From Merluccius polli (taxonomy: Eukaryota; Chordata; Actinopteri; Gadiformes; Merlucciidae): DNA of 64,000 nt. A model generated the notes under the pieces. The model searched no databases. It had not been told where the DNA came from and was given only the letters and a program-made list of their open reading frames with translations. The position numbers and the translations under genes were made by a program. Location: NCBI GenBank assembly GCA_030340625.1, contig JAOPHQ010004263.1, positions 1 to 64,000 on the forward strand, written 5' to 3'. Below, piece after piece: positions 32,813 to 44,150 of this stretch; the first letter of the stretch is position 1; the number at the start of each line of letters is the position of its first letter.

Positions 32813-32834
32813 TGGTGACTTCCCGACGTGATTC
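32813..32834 (+). other. Copy B primer-binding site (tRNA-Trp-like)
   Basis: TGGTGACTTCCCGACGTGAT starts three bases after the LTR. It matches the complement of the tRNA-Trp 3' end apart from an altered central C-run. Copy A uses the same site. Confidence 0.7.
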
Positions 32835-33165
32835 GGGGAAAGAGAGGCTTTATTTGGAACCTTGGAACTTTGGCCGCACTGCAACCGTACGACTCAACAG
32901 CTCTGCCACAAGGCGCCATAACAGGAGGTAAGCAGTGCCCATTGCTTAGGCTAAAACTGCACATAGATAGATATAGGATTATTAGGTGACAGAGCTGCTA
33001 GCGTACGTTGTGGTAGAGCTTTGGTTCTCCGGTCCATAGTCGTTACAGTTAAGCCGACGTAAAATGAACAGGCGCTGAATACTCAAATTGGGATTGATTA
33101 AATTATATTAGTCGCCATTTTACGGCAAATAAGAAGTAACAAATGGCCAGTAATGTATGAGTGTA

Positions 33166-33385
33166 CGGGTTTGAGGCCCATTTAGTAGTAAATCGGTTTG
33201 AGGCCGAATTAGTTTAAGAGCGGGTTTGAGGCCCACATATGGCTTAAAATAAAATAAAAAAGACAAAAAAGAGGCGGGTTTGAGGCCCACATATGGCTTA
33301 AAATAAAATAAAAAAGACAAAAAAGAGGCGGGTTTGAGGCCCGATTAATGTTTTAAAATCGGTTTGAGGCCGTAGGGTTTGAGGC
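33166..33385 (+). repeat. Copy B leader tandem repeats
   Basis: Repeated GGTTTGAGGCC words with two perfect copies of a unit of about 56 bp (GAGGCGGGTTTGAGGCCC plus an A-rich spacer). This is the counterpart of the copy A array at 29748-29970 but with different spacing. Confidence 0.85.
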
Positions 33386-33576
33386 CCTTAAATTGTTTTA
33401 TCTTGTTTAATTGGTCAAAGGTTGTGACCCACATGATAACGTGGTGAATTAGGAGTGGAAAACGGAGATCGATTGCTACTAACATCGCTACTAACATTGT
33501 TACTAACACTGCATTCACAAAGAGCTAAGCTAACTTGCATGAAACACAATAACCCACGTTTGTGTACATAATCCTG

Positions 33577-33608
<32 letters not shown>

Positions 33609-33701
33609 GAGCACCTTTCATACATCGGAAATGCAACACAAAGTGCTTTACACACACAAAAAATAGAAACAGAAAAACAATTACAAGTAAAACCCCTCCC
33701 T

Positions 33702-33747
<46 letters not shown>

Positions 33748-34208
33748 CTCTCACTACTGACACTATGGGGCCATGGCATGACACTGAGGATTGAGGAAGC
33801 GCCATCTTTGGGGCCGTCCACACTGGGAGGAGCGGCAGGCCGTGCCACCGGGGGCACCAGCTCCCAGGCCCCCCGACCCCGACAGACCACAGCCAGCGGA
33901 GCCGAAGGGACCCAGGGACAGCGCCCCCAGCAGCAGCCCAGACACTGATCCCAGCGTGGACGACCCCCCTGAGGAACACTGGAGTTAAAGCTAAAAACTA
34001 AAAACATAAGATAGGATAAAAACATTGGAAAATAAATAAATAAATAAAATTTAGTTAACAGAATGGACAGTTTGAAAAGATAAAAATATGTAAGATAATA
34101 AATAAAATAAGTAAAACAAGTAAAATTATTTAAGGTTAATAACATATTTAAAAGCAAGATAGAAGCAGAAAATAAGATAGAACCATAAGAAGAATTTAAG
34201 ATCTAGTT

Positions 34209-36449
34209 CTAGTTAAAAGCCTGACTAAAAAGGTGTGTTTTTAACCTTCCCTTAAAAATATCAACTGTCTCTGCGGTCCTGAGGCTCTCCGGCAGGCTGT
34301 TCCACAGGTGGGGGCCATAATAGCTAAAAGCCGCCTCACCGTGGGTTTTGGTTCTGGGTTTTGGTATGGATAAAAGGCCGGTGCCGGAGGACCTCAGGGT
34401 CCGCGAGGGTTGATATGGTAAAAGCAGGTCAGATAAATAAGAGGGCGCAAGGCCGTTAAGACATTTAAAAACTATTAAAAGGACCTTAAAATCGATCCTG
34501 AAGCGTACGGGGAGCCAATGCAACGACTCTAAAACTGGCGTAATATGCTCCCGCCCTCTGGTCCTCGTCAGCACTCGTGCGGCTGAGTTCTGTAATAATT
34601 GGAGATTAAAAATACTCTTTTTGGGAAGACCAGAGAGCAAGGCATTACAATAATCTAATCGACAGGTGATAAAAGCATGCATCAGCACCTCCGTACTGGC
34701 CTGAGAGAGAAACGGGCGGACTCTGGCTATGTTTTTAAGATGATAAAAACCTATTTTTGTCATATTTTTGATATGTGGAAGAAAATTCAGCTCAGAGTCA
34801 AAAATCACGCCCAGATTTTTTACTGACTGTGTTGGTTTAAGATCCTGTAGTTTTGGTAAAAGTTTCTCTCTCTGGCCTTCAGGACCAATGACTAAAACCT
34901 CAGTTTTGTCCTGGTTGAGCTGTAGGAAATTCACTGCCATCCATGACTTGATGTCTAAAATGCAGTTAAAAAGGGCATCAATTGGCCCAGTGTCATCAGG
35001 AGACACAGCGATGTACAGTTGCGTATCGTCAGCATAACTATGGAAGCTGATGCCGTGCCTCCTGATGACGTCCCCAAGGGGCAGCATGTACAGATTAAAA
35101 AGAAGTGGACCTAAAATTGACCCTTGGGGAACCCCACATCCAATTTCATGGATTTCCGAGGAACATGTATCCATACTTACATAAAAGCATCGGTCTGTGA
35201 GATAAGAACAAAACCAGTTAAAAACAGTACCAGAGAGGCCCACCAGGTGTCTAAGCCTATTTAATAAAATGTGATGGTCTACTGTATCAAAAGCGGCGCT
35301 TAGATCCAGTAGAACCAACACTGTGAGCTTTTTATTATCTAAATTCCACCTGATGTCGTTTAAAATCTTTAAAAGTGCTGTCTCGGTACTGTGGTATTTC
35401 CTAAAACCAGACTGATGCTTTTCTGAAATGTTCTTTCTGTTTAAAAAGTCATTAACTTGGTTAGAAACCAGTTTTTCTAAAACTTTACTTAAAAATGGTA
35501 AGTTGGATACAGGTCGGTAGTTATTAAGAACACTTGGATCTAAATTGCTCTTCTTCAGAAGGGGCTTCACCACCGCTGTTTTAAAGGCGGTGGGGAAGAC
35601 ACCCGTCTGAAGAGAGCAATTCATGATGTTTAAAAACTGTTCCTCGAAGAATCCATAAAACGATTTTAAGAGTGATGTGGGAATGGGATCTAAAAGGCAG
35701 GTTGTTGGGTTTACTTGGGAGAAAACTCGACCAAGCGTCCTTGCATCAACCAGGGCAAAACTCTCCAGTGTTTCCTCAGGCAAGGACAAGAGTTCAGTGT
35801 CAACAGATAAAACTTGATGGGATAAAAGGCAGGATCTGATGTCCTTGATTTTGGTTCTGAAGTGGTCTGCAAAGTTCTCACAAAGATCATCTGTTGGTGT
35901 CTTAAAAACGTTATTAGAATTAGCACCTGTTAAAACATTAAAAGTGGAGAAGAGGAACCGGGGGTTGTTTTTATTGATGGTGATGAGTTTTGAAAAATGG
36001 GAAATTCGTGCCTTTTTGACTGTATTATTGTAAGTTTTTAGTTGTTGACATAAAATCTGGTAATGAATTGTCAGTTTACTTTTCCTCCATCTTCTCTCGG
36101 CACTCCTGCATTTTCTTTTCAGTTCATTGATTTCATTGTTTTTTCTCCACGGGGGTGTTGGTTTTCTTTTTACTGTTTTAGTTAAAAGTGGAGCTACTGA
36201 GTCCAGAGTTGACTTCAGTCTACTGTTAAAATGATCAACAATAAAATCACAAGGTGCAGGTAAAATTTCAGCAGGAGTGCTCTGTAAAATCTCCATAAAA
36301 TTTGCAGCCACTTCAGAAGTAAGATAGCGCCTCCTCACTGTTCTCACTGGGGCCTCCTCTCGGTTAAAACTGGTGATGCTAAAAAAACACACAGTAATGG
36401 TCAGACACAGCCAGGTCGACAACAGAGGACACACCGATGGACAGGCCAT
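34209..36449 (-). pseudogene. L2 reverse transcriptase and C-terminal region
   Basis: Open for 746 codons on the minus strand. The first ~25 residues are out of frame with the endonuclease; the true L2 frame starts around FFSITSFNREE. It then has the linker (WRKSKLTIHYQ), RT fingers (NYRPVSNLPFLSKVLEKLV), HSTETALLKILNDI, DLSAAFDTVDHHILLNRL, GVPQGSILGPLLFNLYMLP, YADDTQLYIA (catalytic Asp pair), LNQDKTEVLVIG, NLGVIFDSELNF and a C-terminal SYLSDLL...RTLRSSGTGLL module common in L2. No stop interrupts it. The enzyme would copy LINE RNA at nicked target DNA. The insertion lacks a complete endonuclease, so it is not autonomous. Confidence 0.88.
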
Positions 36450-36765
36450 GGGTTATGACCAGGTCCAGGGTGTGTCCTCTGTTGTGAGTTGGCTGTGCGA
36501 CATGCTGCTTAAAATCAAGACAACTTAAAAGATTTAAAAACTCTCTGGATATTGGATCCGAGGTGTCGTCGACGTGTAAATTAAAATCACCAGTTATTAA
36601 AATCCTGCTAAAAGAGGTGTGAATAATAGATAAAAGTTCTGAAAATTCACTGATAAAAGAGCTCGAGTAATGGGGTGGTCTGTAAACAGTAACGCCAAGA
36701 ATTGGAGGACTGCTAAAAGTAAAGGCATGGTATTCAAATGATGCATAACTGTTAAAAAACACTCC
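36379..36765 (-). pseudogene. L2 endonuclease, C-terminal part
   Basis: Reads GVFFNSYASFEYHAF, GVTVYRPPHYSSSF, ILITGDFNLHVDD (catalytic Asp/Asn region) and HTLDLVITHGLS, then SDHYCVFF (catalytic His). The N-terminal endonuclease residues are lost by 5' truncation. A one-base shift in an A-run at about 36385 separates it from the RT frame. Confidence 0.82.
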
Positions 36766-39335
36766 GCTGTATGTGCTAACGCTTGCTAACTTTGCTAGGG
36801 TGCATCTTAGCTTTGTCTGCAGAATATGGTACATGTAACTGGAGATCCCAACACGTGGGTTAGCCTTTTGTTCCTTTGTTGATGGTAGCATTTTTGTGCT
36901 ACACAAGCTAACACGTGGGGCTAGCGGACATGCTAGGTATTTAGAACTGAAGATAGCCCACCACGGGGGGTGGTTTATGGCTCATTGTTCCAGGGGGGAT
37001 GGAAACATTCCTGTGTTCCTAGCCATTTGGCCCAAGTGGAGGCTAATAGCTATGCTAGGTCTAGGGAGAGACAGTAAACTCATCTATCTAACCTATAGAC
37101 ATATACCTAACAGTGCCAGTGGATTTGGAGCCCTTCCACATATGGGCACACACATAGTAGGATATATACACAATATTAACGTGGAGGATATAAAGTGTGC
37201 GCATTTAAATAAGTTCTATGCTATGGTAACACAGCAGGGAGCATAGATTACAAATCCCTGTCAGCCATTTTGGGAGTCCCCAAAATGGCCCCCAAGACCC
37301 CCTACCCCTCGACCACCCCTACCCCCACCCAGACTTTCCCCCTCCCCCTCCCCCGACGACTGACCATGAAGAAGGGGACAAAGGAATGGCGTTTGCCAGT
37401 CTGCGTTTGCAAGTGTGAATGAAGTGTGAATGAAGTTGTGCGCTCCTAGAATGCAAGGGGAGAAGGCAGAATGGAGCCCAATACAATAATTCGGTTTAAT
37501 GTTATTATCTAGACGTATACATTTATAAATAACTATGTTAACAGATGTCATTACTGCGATAAAAAGTGTTGTAGTGTAAAAACTGATTATTCATAAGCAT
37601 CAACTTGTCAGTAATATGAAGGTGTTCAAATTGACATTAACTCTTTGTTTTATTCTTTCCTTTATTTACTAAGAGCTAAGAACCTTAAGAGAAGGAGGGG
37701 ACCTCCATGCCCCTTCCAAAGAAAGATCATGAACACCTCTTTTTGTTTTTATTAATGATAAGAAATTATAAGGTTAACAAAGGAGGAAAGGGAAGTTGGA
37801 CAGGACACAATGAGATGGGGACAGTAAGTGGTAATTCTTAAAACAGGAGGATTTATTTAGAAAGACAGAGGGAAGTAGACAGAAGGATAGAAGAAGAGAA
37901 AGTGTAAGGAAAGTTAGAGAAAGTGGAAGAAGGGAAAGACTAACACTAGAAACAGCAGGAGGTCCTATAGATAAGGAGATCTAATGAAGGAGCCATAAAT
38001 ACAGAGTTATACAGGGGTTTACCCTATAATAGTAGTGTTAATAATAATAATAATAATATTAATAATGATAATAGACATAATGAAACATAATGAAGAAAGC
38101 GATGCGAACATTAGGACGGTTAAGGATCAGGTCAACTATGTATACATGTCTGTTATTTGTTTTTGTTTCCTGTTGATTTGTTTTCTTTGTGTATTTGTTT
38201 TATACTTTTAACTGTTTGTGAAGTGTTTTGTGCTTTATAGGACAAATAGCAGACCAACAGCTCAGTCACGTCACATGAAGCCCCGAACCCCTGGTACCCC
38301 CTCATGAGTCTTTGTACATAAGATGGTTGACGGGCATAATACGGCCCTATCTGATAGTTTCATTTAAATCAGAAGTTATCTCCTCTACCACTCGTCCACA
38401 GTAGTCCAGGGGTCAACCAGCGCTGGGGACTGGTAACAGTCCGGGACTTTTCTCCCGCCTCAAGCGACGATATGGGAGTGTGGTAGAGTCATAACCTGAT
38501 ACACAGTGTAGGGGTGTAACAATTAATCCAGTCAATTTTTGGGTTGCTCAGTTTACCTCCATAATGTGGTGTCCATTGTCTTGTTTTTATGTACGATGTT
38601 TTGTTTTTGCTTAATGATGCTGACCGTTGTTGAGGCCATGATTCTTAGATGGACCAGAGGGTTTTCACCTGGGACACACACACAGGTGCCATTTGATTAT
38701 TAGAGGTGACTTGGGCGATGACAATGAGGAAATTGAGGTTGGTTTATTTGAGCCATATCCATTTTTAGTAAGCAAAACTATTCAATGATTGTGTGTGGAT
38801 ATATATATATTCAATTTTAACTTCACTCACCATATTTACCTATTGTTTGACTCACCATTGTATGCAAGTTTGTTTTGATATAACTTTCACATATGGTTTG
38901 AACTACTTAGATTAGTAATGATATAAGACCATATAGGATTAAGACATGCCTGATCTATAATTACATAATAGAAACCACTGTCTACATATTGTTGGTTGTA
39001 TTGTGTTAGATGTTTTTCTGCAAAGATACTGGTTGGTTCTGGTCTCTCTTCCCCCAGGACAATGGAGGGGGGTCCATTAGAGAGAGGACAGTTGATCTGG
39101 GGTTCCTGCCCTAAATGGACTCAGAGACTCATATTTGGACATTGAAATGGACTGCATACACAAAATGAACAGCAGGAACATTGCTTCCTGTTACCAGCGG
39201 TTGATAAGTTTCCTATTAGGAGGCAACATGGTTGACGGTCTTATCTGAATGTGATGTGTTTTTACACTCTATATTTTCAATTTTCTTTTTGATTCTTTTA
39301 ATGATTGATTATTTACAAGCGATTGATGTTGAAAG
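36766..39335 (+). other. Copy B interior, non-coding
   Basis: Continues the copy B interior and follows copy A in reverse. Notable parts are a C-rich stretch (37280-37360), a purine-rich GAGGGAA/AGACAG section (37840-37960) and an AAT microsatellite (38038-38075). No gene is recognised. Confidence 0.7.
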
Positions 39336-39575
39336 ATGTTAACACTCTATAATTATGATTTGTTGTGCATTGGCAGTGACTGGATTGCAGAGAAGTGCTT
39401 CATCCTGATGGGGGGTGAGATCTTCTCTAGACTAAGAATCCGTCATGATTTTTTTCCATCTCCTAGAGGTGGTTATCGACTGGATGATGGTAACCCAACC
39501 TGGACAGACCTCTCTTCAGCTGCTGAAAGGGTAACTGGGAAGAGTTCTTTCCGGTGGGGTGAGACTAGCTCATGA
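39336..39575 (+). other. Copy B 79-codon ORF shared with copy A
   Basis: DLLCIGSDWIAEKCFIL and YRLDDGNPTWTDLSSA line up with 26695-26964 of copy A, with about ten replacements. No family is known to me. Confidence 0.35.
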
Positions 39576-39842
39576 ATTTGGCCTTATTAGAACAATTGAA
39601 TAAGTTTCCCTAGTCTAAGAGTAAATAAAATAATGTGGGCATAAGATCCAAAGGTAACGCTAGAAAACTAAAATAGTTGTGCCAAAAAGCTTGATAAACT
39701 AGGACCCAGAATCACTGTCATGTACATATATTTTATGATATCAATATATAAAGGTCAATACAAGCGGGAAGAATGAATGCAACCACTTAACTTTGTGTTA
39801 ATTTTACGTGACTTTTTCAAAGTCACGAGGAGGGAATAAGTA

Positions 39843-39990
39843 GTGTATTTTACTTCAAGGAGGGACTATTTTTGTATTTTATTCCAAGGAGGGAATATTT
39901 TTGTATCTTATTTGCAAGGATATTTTATTTCAAGGAGGGAAATATTTTTGCATTTTATTTACAAGGGGGGAATATTTGTGCATTTAGATT
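39843..39990 (+). repeat. Copy B purine-box tandem repeats
   Basis: About five units of ~30 bp, each CAAGGAGGGAATATTTTTG followed by a T-rich part. The purine core is nearly the same as the tract before the 3' LTR (AAGGAGGGAC). Confidence 0.8.
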
Positions 39991-40239
39991 TTTTTTTTTT
40001 TTTTTCGTTTTATTTGTTTAAGTGTTGAATTTACATAAGTCAGACATATGGTCTTTGAACATTTGCAAGGACCAGGTTAAAGTAATCATTGGGAAATACT
40101 TCAGCAATCTGTTGGGAAAGGATCTAATACACAAGCTAGTTTATTGATATAGAAAATTGGGAATTACTTTGCCAACGCCTAATGCTGTTATGCTGTGTTT
40201 AACACCTTAACTTGTTAGCTTTTTCCACCGCCGTGTCAA

Positions 40240-40550
40240 AACTACAGCGCCAACACCGGGTGGTGCAGCAGTCACCCATCAAACAAGCAGTTATGTTACA
40301 TTCACTGGGAATGGTGGAAAGAATGAACGGGACATTCAAGAAATTGACAATTCCGAGAAACAGAGTGCAGAGCCAAAGGATGGACCACCAACCAGGGTGG
40401 AGAAAGGTGACCAGGTGTACCCGAGAGTGTGCAGGGGACAGTGGAGCGCCCACGAGAGTGTGCAGGGGACAGTGGAGCGCCCCGATTTGATCAGGCTGTG
40501 GTACCTGATATCCTGGAGTTCGGCACCTGTGTCTAGGAGGACATGGCACC
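40240..40550 (+). pseudogene. Copy B integrase C-terminal relic
   Basis: SLGMVERMNGTFKKLT then frame-broken sequence corresponding to the copy A relic. A short duplication (GTGTGCAGGGGACAGTGGAG) at about 40427-40474 is unique to copy B. It is non-functional. Confidence 0.6.
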
Positions 40551-41372
40551 TGTTTTACTTGAATGTTGAATTATTAAATACACAGTATGCTTCACGGTTG
40601 TCAATACAATGCATTATAAGTACGGAATGTGTTATGCTGTAGTCCCATGATTGCTTTAATAATGAAACGGATGAATTTTTTGATGCTGCTAAAATGTTCT
40701 GACTACTGGTGATGAGTGGATCCGTGGGGAAGGCACACATGGGTACGTGTTGGTAACCTTGGCGTGTGGGCCTTGCCTATGGATCACAAGATGGGCATTG
40801 AATTCATGAACTGTCCGACTTGAGGTTGGCTACAGATACGGGGGATAACACTGATGATCTTTGAGTAACCTGCGTGCATGGAAACCATCTGAGCAATTGC
40901 ATGCTAGTCTACAGGGCGTTTTTTAGATCTATATAGGGTTAATGCTGCTAACACGATAATGTCTCTTCTGTGTTAGCCAGAGCTGCTAACACGGTAATGT
41001 CTGTTCTTATACCTGGAGGTATTCGATTTTGGTTATACATGCATATAAGTATTTGAAGGGATTTCATATGGGGAAATTACAATGCATTAACTACTATGCC
41101 TTTCTGTCCTTAGGATACTGTGATAATGGTATGACATATGGATTGTATGATGTGATGATAATTTGTCTACTGTTGGCTACGGCCCATGTATTCTTTGAGA
41201 CACACCAAGGTGAATGCCATCCAATTTAGAGATGCGACAGGTTTTCCTACTGTCTAGAAGAGGTTTTCCCGAACTAAGTCGATTGGTGATGTTGATGTTT
41301 TTCTTTTCGCTTGAATGTATACTCACCATTTTTAGACCTTACATGATACATAGCATTATTAATTTATAGTAT

Positions 41373-41399
41373 GGTCATCAGTGATGACCAAGGAGGGAC
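41373..41399 (+). other. Copy B polypurine tract and palindrome
   Basis: TGGTCATCAGTGATGACCA (41373-41391, 8-base arms) runs into AAGGAGGGAC, which directly precedes the 3' LTR. Confidence 0.78.
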
Positions 41400-41786
41400 T
41401 GTTGCGAATTAATAACATGTATCATCAGGCTGTAAAATATCTGCACATAGCCAGGAGTAGAAATAAATATACAAGTTGTAGTAACTGCACCTCAACACAT
41501 GATGGCGCCAAACAATATACTGGGGGCGGCGCTTAACGCTAGCCATTGTGCGTCATGGAGGCCACGCCTCCTGCCCAGAGGCATCCGGCGGAAACATCCG
41601 GTTAGGATCAGAATCGTCCAGGCAGACCTCCAGAGGGACGCGCGGACGATCTCTCCACGCGGCGTGACTCTTACATTGCCCCTCCATTGTTACGTAGGTT
41701 AGATATAACTTAAACCTAAACAAATAAAGTGAGTTATAAGCGTTCCTGTTGTCGGCAGCCTTCTTCCCCGGGACACAAACCCCACA
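41400..41786 (+). repeat. Copy B 3' LTR
   Basis: 387 bp, reading the same as 32423-32809 throughout. It is followed by the ATAC duplication and an ATAC/AT microsatellite. Confidence 0.95.
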
Positions 41787-41886
41787 ATACATACATACAT
41801 ACATACATACATGTACATAATATATATATACATATATACATATATTACCGGATACCGTGAAATAGCATGGGCTACATACTCCCCCC

Positions 41887-42729
41887 CTAGAACGCATGAG
41901 TCCCTTCATGCGCCTGCCACCTGGCAGGACCCTGGAGGAGGCCTTCCAGACTCTTGCAGAAGGCAACAATGGCCAGGATCAAGGGTCTCCCAAGGGTGTC
42001 GTAGTGCAGTCTATCAGGCTGTTGTCGTGGTCTGCTTGATCTCCTGATTTCAGCTTGTGTTCCTATGTTTTCTGACTGTTCAGCTTGAAGCAGAGGATTG
42101 ATGGCCGCTGCTACTTCTTCCTCCACAGCCGTGAGATCTGATCTGTTATCACACTCATGTCGTTGATCTGTATCCACATCCATCGTTGGCCGCTCTCCGG
42201 ATCTCAACTTCATCACCTTAGAAGGGCCTTTTTGCTCAGCTTCCTTCCCATCGGTGACAGGTAGGAACCCACATGGCAAGAGGAGGTCCCTGTGGAGGGT
42301 GCGTAGAGGGCCGCCACCCTTTTCCGGCTTGACGACATGAACCGGTCCATCTCCCATCCTCTTCTCGACTGTATAGGTCCCTCTCTCCCATCTGTCCGCA
42401 AGCTTGTGTTTCCCTCTGACGTTGACATTTCGCACCAAGACTCTGTCACCTGCCATCAGTTCTGCTGCTCTGACCTTGGCGTTGAACCTTGTCTTGTTCT
42501 TCTCTCCCATCTTCCGTGCACTCTCTGCAGCTAGAGCATAGCTTTCCCGCAGCCGTTCTCGAAGGCTCTTTACATACTCAGAGTGAGTCCTGGCATGATT
42601 CCCCTGTGGCTGGAATTCCAGAACGAGGTCGATGGGAAGGGTCGGTTGTCTGCCAAACATCAGCTCATAAGGCGAGTAGCCGGTGGTGTTGTTCCTTGTG
42701 CAATTATATGCGTGGACAAGTGGCTTCAC
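41887..42729 (-). pseudogene. pol: Gypsy integrase C-terminal part
   Basis: Continues in frame after a TGA (42739-42741) that interrupts the previous segment. It has KPLVHAYNCTRNNTTGYSP and ELMFGRQPTLPIDLV, the usual gypsy motif after the integrase core, and then GDRVLVRNVNVRGKHKLADRW, the C-terminal DNA-binding fold. The last 100 residues are low in conserved motifs and end next to the purine tract. The ORF ends at 41887. Confidence 0.85.
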
Positions 42730-42738
42730 AAAGTCTCT

Positions 42739-44109
42739 TCAGTGGTACTTGTCTTTGTCCTCCAGCGTTCCAAGCATGCCGAGCAGGGTTCTGTTGAATC
42801 TTTCGACTGGGTTCCCGCGAGGATGATAGGGGGTAGTCCTCACCTTTTCTGCTCCTATCAGGGAACACAGCTCTTTGATGGTGTGACTTTCAAAATCCCT
42901 TCCCTGATCGCTATGAAGGCGGGCAGGGAACCCGTAGTGAACGATGAAGTTCTCCCAGAGCGCTTTAGCTACAGTTCTTGCTCTTTGGTCTTTTGTGGGA
43001 ATTGCCACAGCAAACTTAGTGAAATGGTCTGTAATCACCAATACATTTCGTGTATCTTTGTTGTCTGGTTCGATAGACAAATAGTCCATGCAGACTAATT
43101 CAAGGGGGTAACTTGTACTGATGTTCATCATTGGGGCAGCCCTCTCAGGGTTTGTTTTTCTTCTGAAACACCTCTCACATGTGTGACACTTCACATCGAC
43201 TGCTTGAGCCATCTTTGGCCAGTAGAATCGGGCGCGGGCCAGGTTAAGGGCGCGCTCTAGTGCTTTGGCTCTGTATTTCTCGGGCAAGACTAACTGGTAG
43301 CCTTCTGTTCCTCTGTCAACATATCTCCTGAACAGGACTCCGTCTTTGAGTTCAAGTCGATTCCACTCTCTGAGGAAGAGCCTCACCTCCGGTGGCTCTA
43401 ACTTCTCTCTGAACGAGGGCTTAGTGTCAATCTCAATGAGTTGGATGACACGCCTTATGGACAGGTCTGCCCTCTGTGAATTGTGCCAACCCTCTTGAGT
43501 CATCCCTGGAAAAAAATTTTGTGCAAGGCAGGTGTAACTCAGGGGAATGGCGGAGGGGTCCACCGCTAGGGACTCTGCTAAGGCGGGGGGTTCCGGGGGG
43601 TATTCACAGGGCTCCAGTCTCACTGAGTGTCTTTGGCAGAGGGCAGTGAAGGTGTCCTCTGAGAGTACTTTGTGATTCCCGTCCAGCACACGTTGACGAA
43701 GCTCCTCGGTCGTCGTTGACAGAGCTGCTAACCAGCGGTGACCTGCTGCATCGAGTTTTGCAGAGGTCAACACATAGGTGAGAGGATTGTTGTCAGTAAG
43801 GACTGTGAATTCTGTACCATACAGATAATCATGGAACTTCTCACACACAGCCCACTTCAGTGCTAAGTATTCAAGCTTGTGCGTCGGGTAGTTGCGTTCA
43901 CTTTTCGATAGCCCTCGGCTAGCATAGGCTATGGCCCTAAGTGTCCCTTCATGCTCTTGGTAAATGGCTGCACCAAGGCCTTCTCCACAGGCGTCTGTGT
44001 GGAGAACGTAAGGGAGGTTAGGGTTGGCGAAAGCCAGTACAGGTGCTGAGGTCAACCTGTCTGAGTGTTCTGAAAGCGGTTTCACAGTCCTGTGTCCATT
44101 CACTTCCAA
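42739..44109 (-). pseudogene. pol: Gypsy RNase H and integrase core
   Basis: Residues about 27-150 are RNase H (LHTDACGEGLGAAIYQE, LTDNNPLTYVL). The integrase follows: ARARFYWPKM and CHTCERCFRRK keep the two cysteines of the zinc-binding site, but the two histidines normally about 30 residues earlier are missing, a likely in-frame deletion. The catalytic triad is present: VCMDYLSIEP, LHSDQGRDFE and GNPVERFNRT. The segment ends at a TGA where the family has tryptophan. Confidence 0.88.
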
Positions 44110-44150
44110 AAGGCTGGCTGGGGCTCACTGAAGTGTGAGGTTTTTGCTTC

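Larger units (their letters stand above)
33577..36765 (-). mobile_element. L2-type LINE nested in copy B, 5'-truncated
   Basis: The 3' end is a (TCAA)n tail at 33577-33598 after the standard L2 ending (AAAGGTGCTCTATAAATAAA on the minus strand). The 5' end falls inside the endonuclease at about 36765. The empty site can be read by comparing copy A: CTAACCCTGTATGTGCTAATG there versus ATCCTG...CTGTATGTGCTAACG here. A (CA)n run lies in its 3' UTR (33704-33742). The coding region is nearly open, making it one of the better preserved LINEs in the window. Confidence 0.9.
32423..41786 (+). mobile_element. LTR retroelement copy B, non-autonomous, young
   Basis: A 9.4-kb plus-strand element with 387-bp LTRs (32423-32809 and 41400-41786) that look identical by eye. 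Target duplications are ATAC (32419-32422 and 41787-41790) in an AT/AC-rich microsatellite. It is the same family as copy A and the solo LTR at 5303, with matching interior, tRNA-Trp-like primer site, leader repeats, purine boxes, integrase relic and purine tract. It is longer than copy A because an L2 LINE (33577-36765) sits inside it. No intact gag or pol is seen, so proteins must have come from elsewhere. It lies inverted relative to copy A with 1.7 kb between them. Confidence 0.9.

Noticed and set aside
36896..37246. 116-codon frame in copy B
   Set aside because: The corresponding copy A sequence does not keep it open and no motif is seen.
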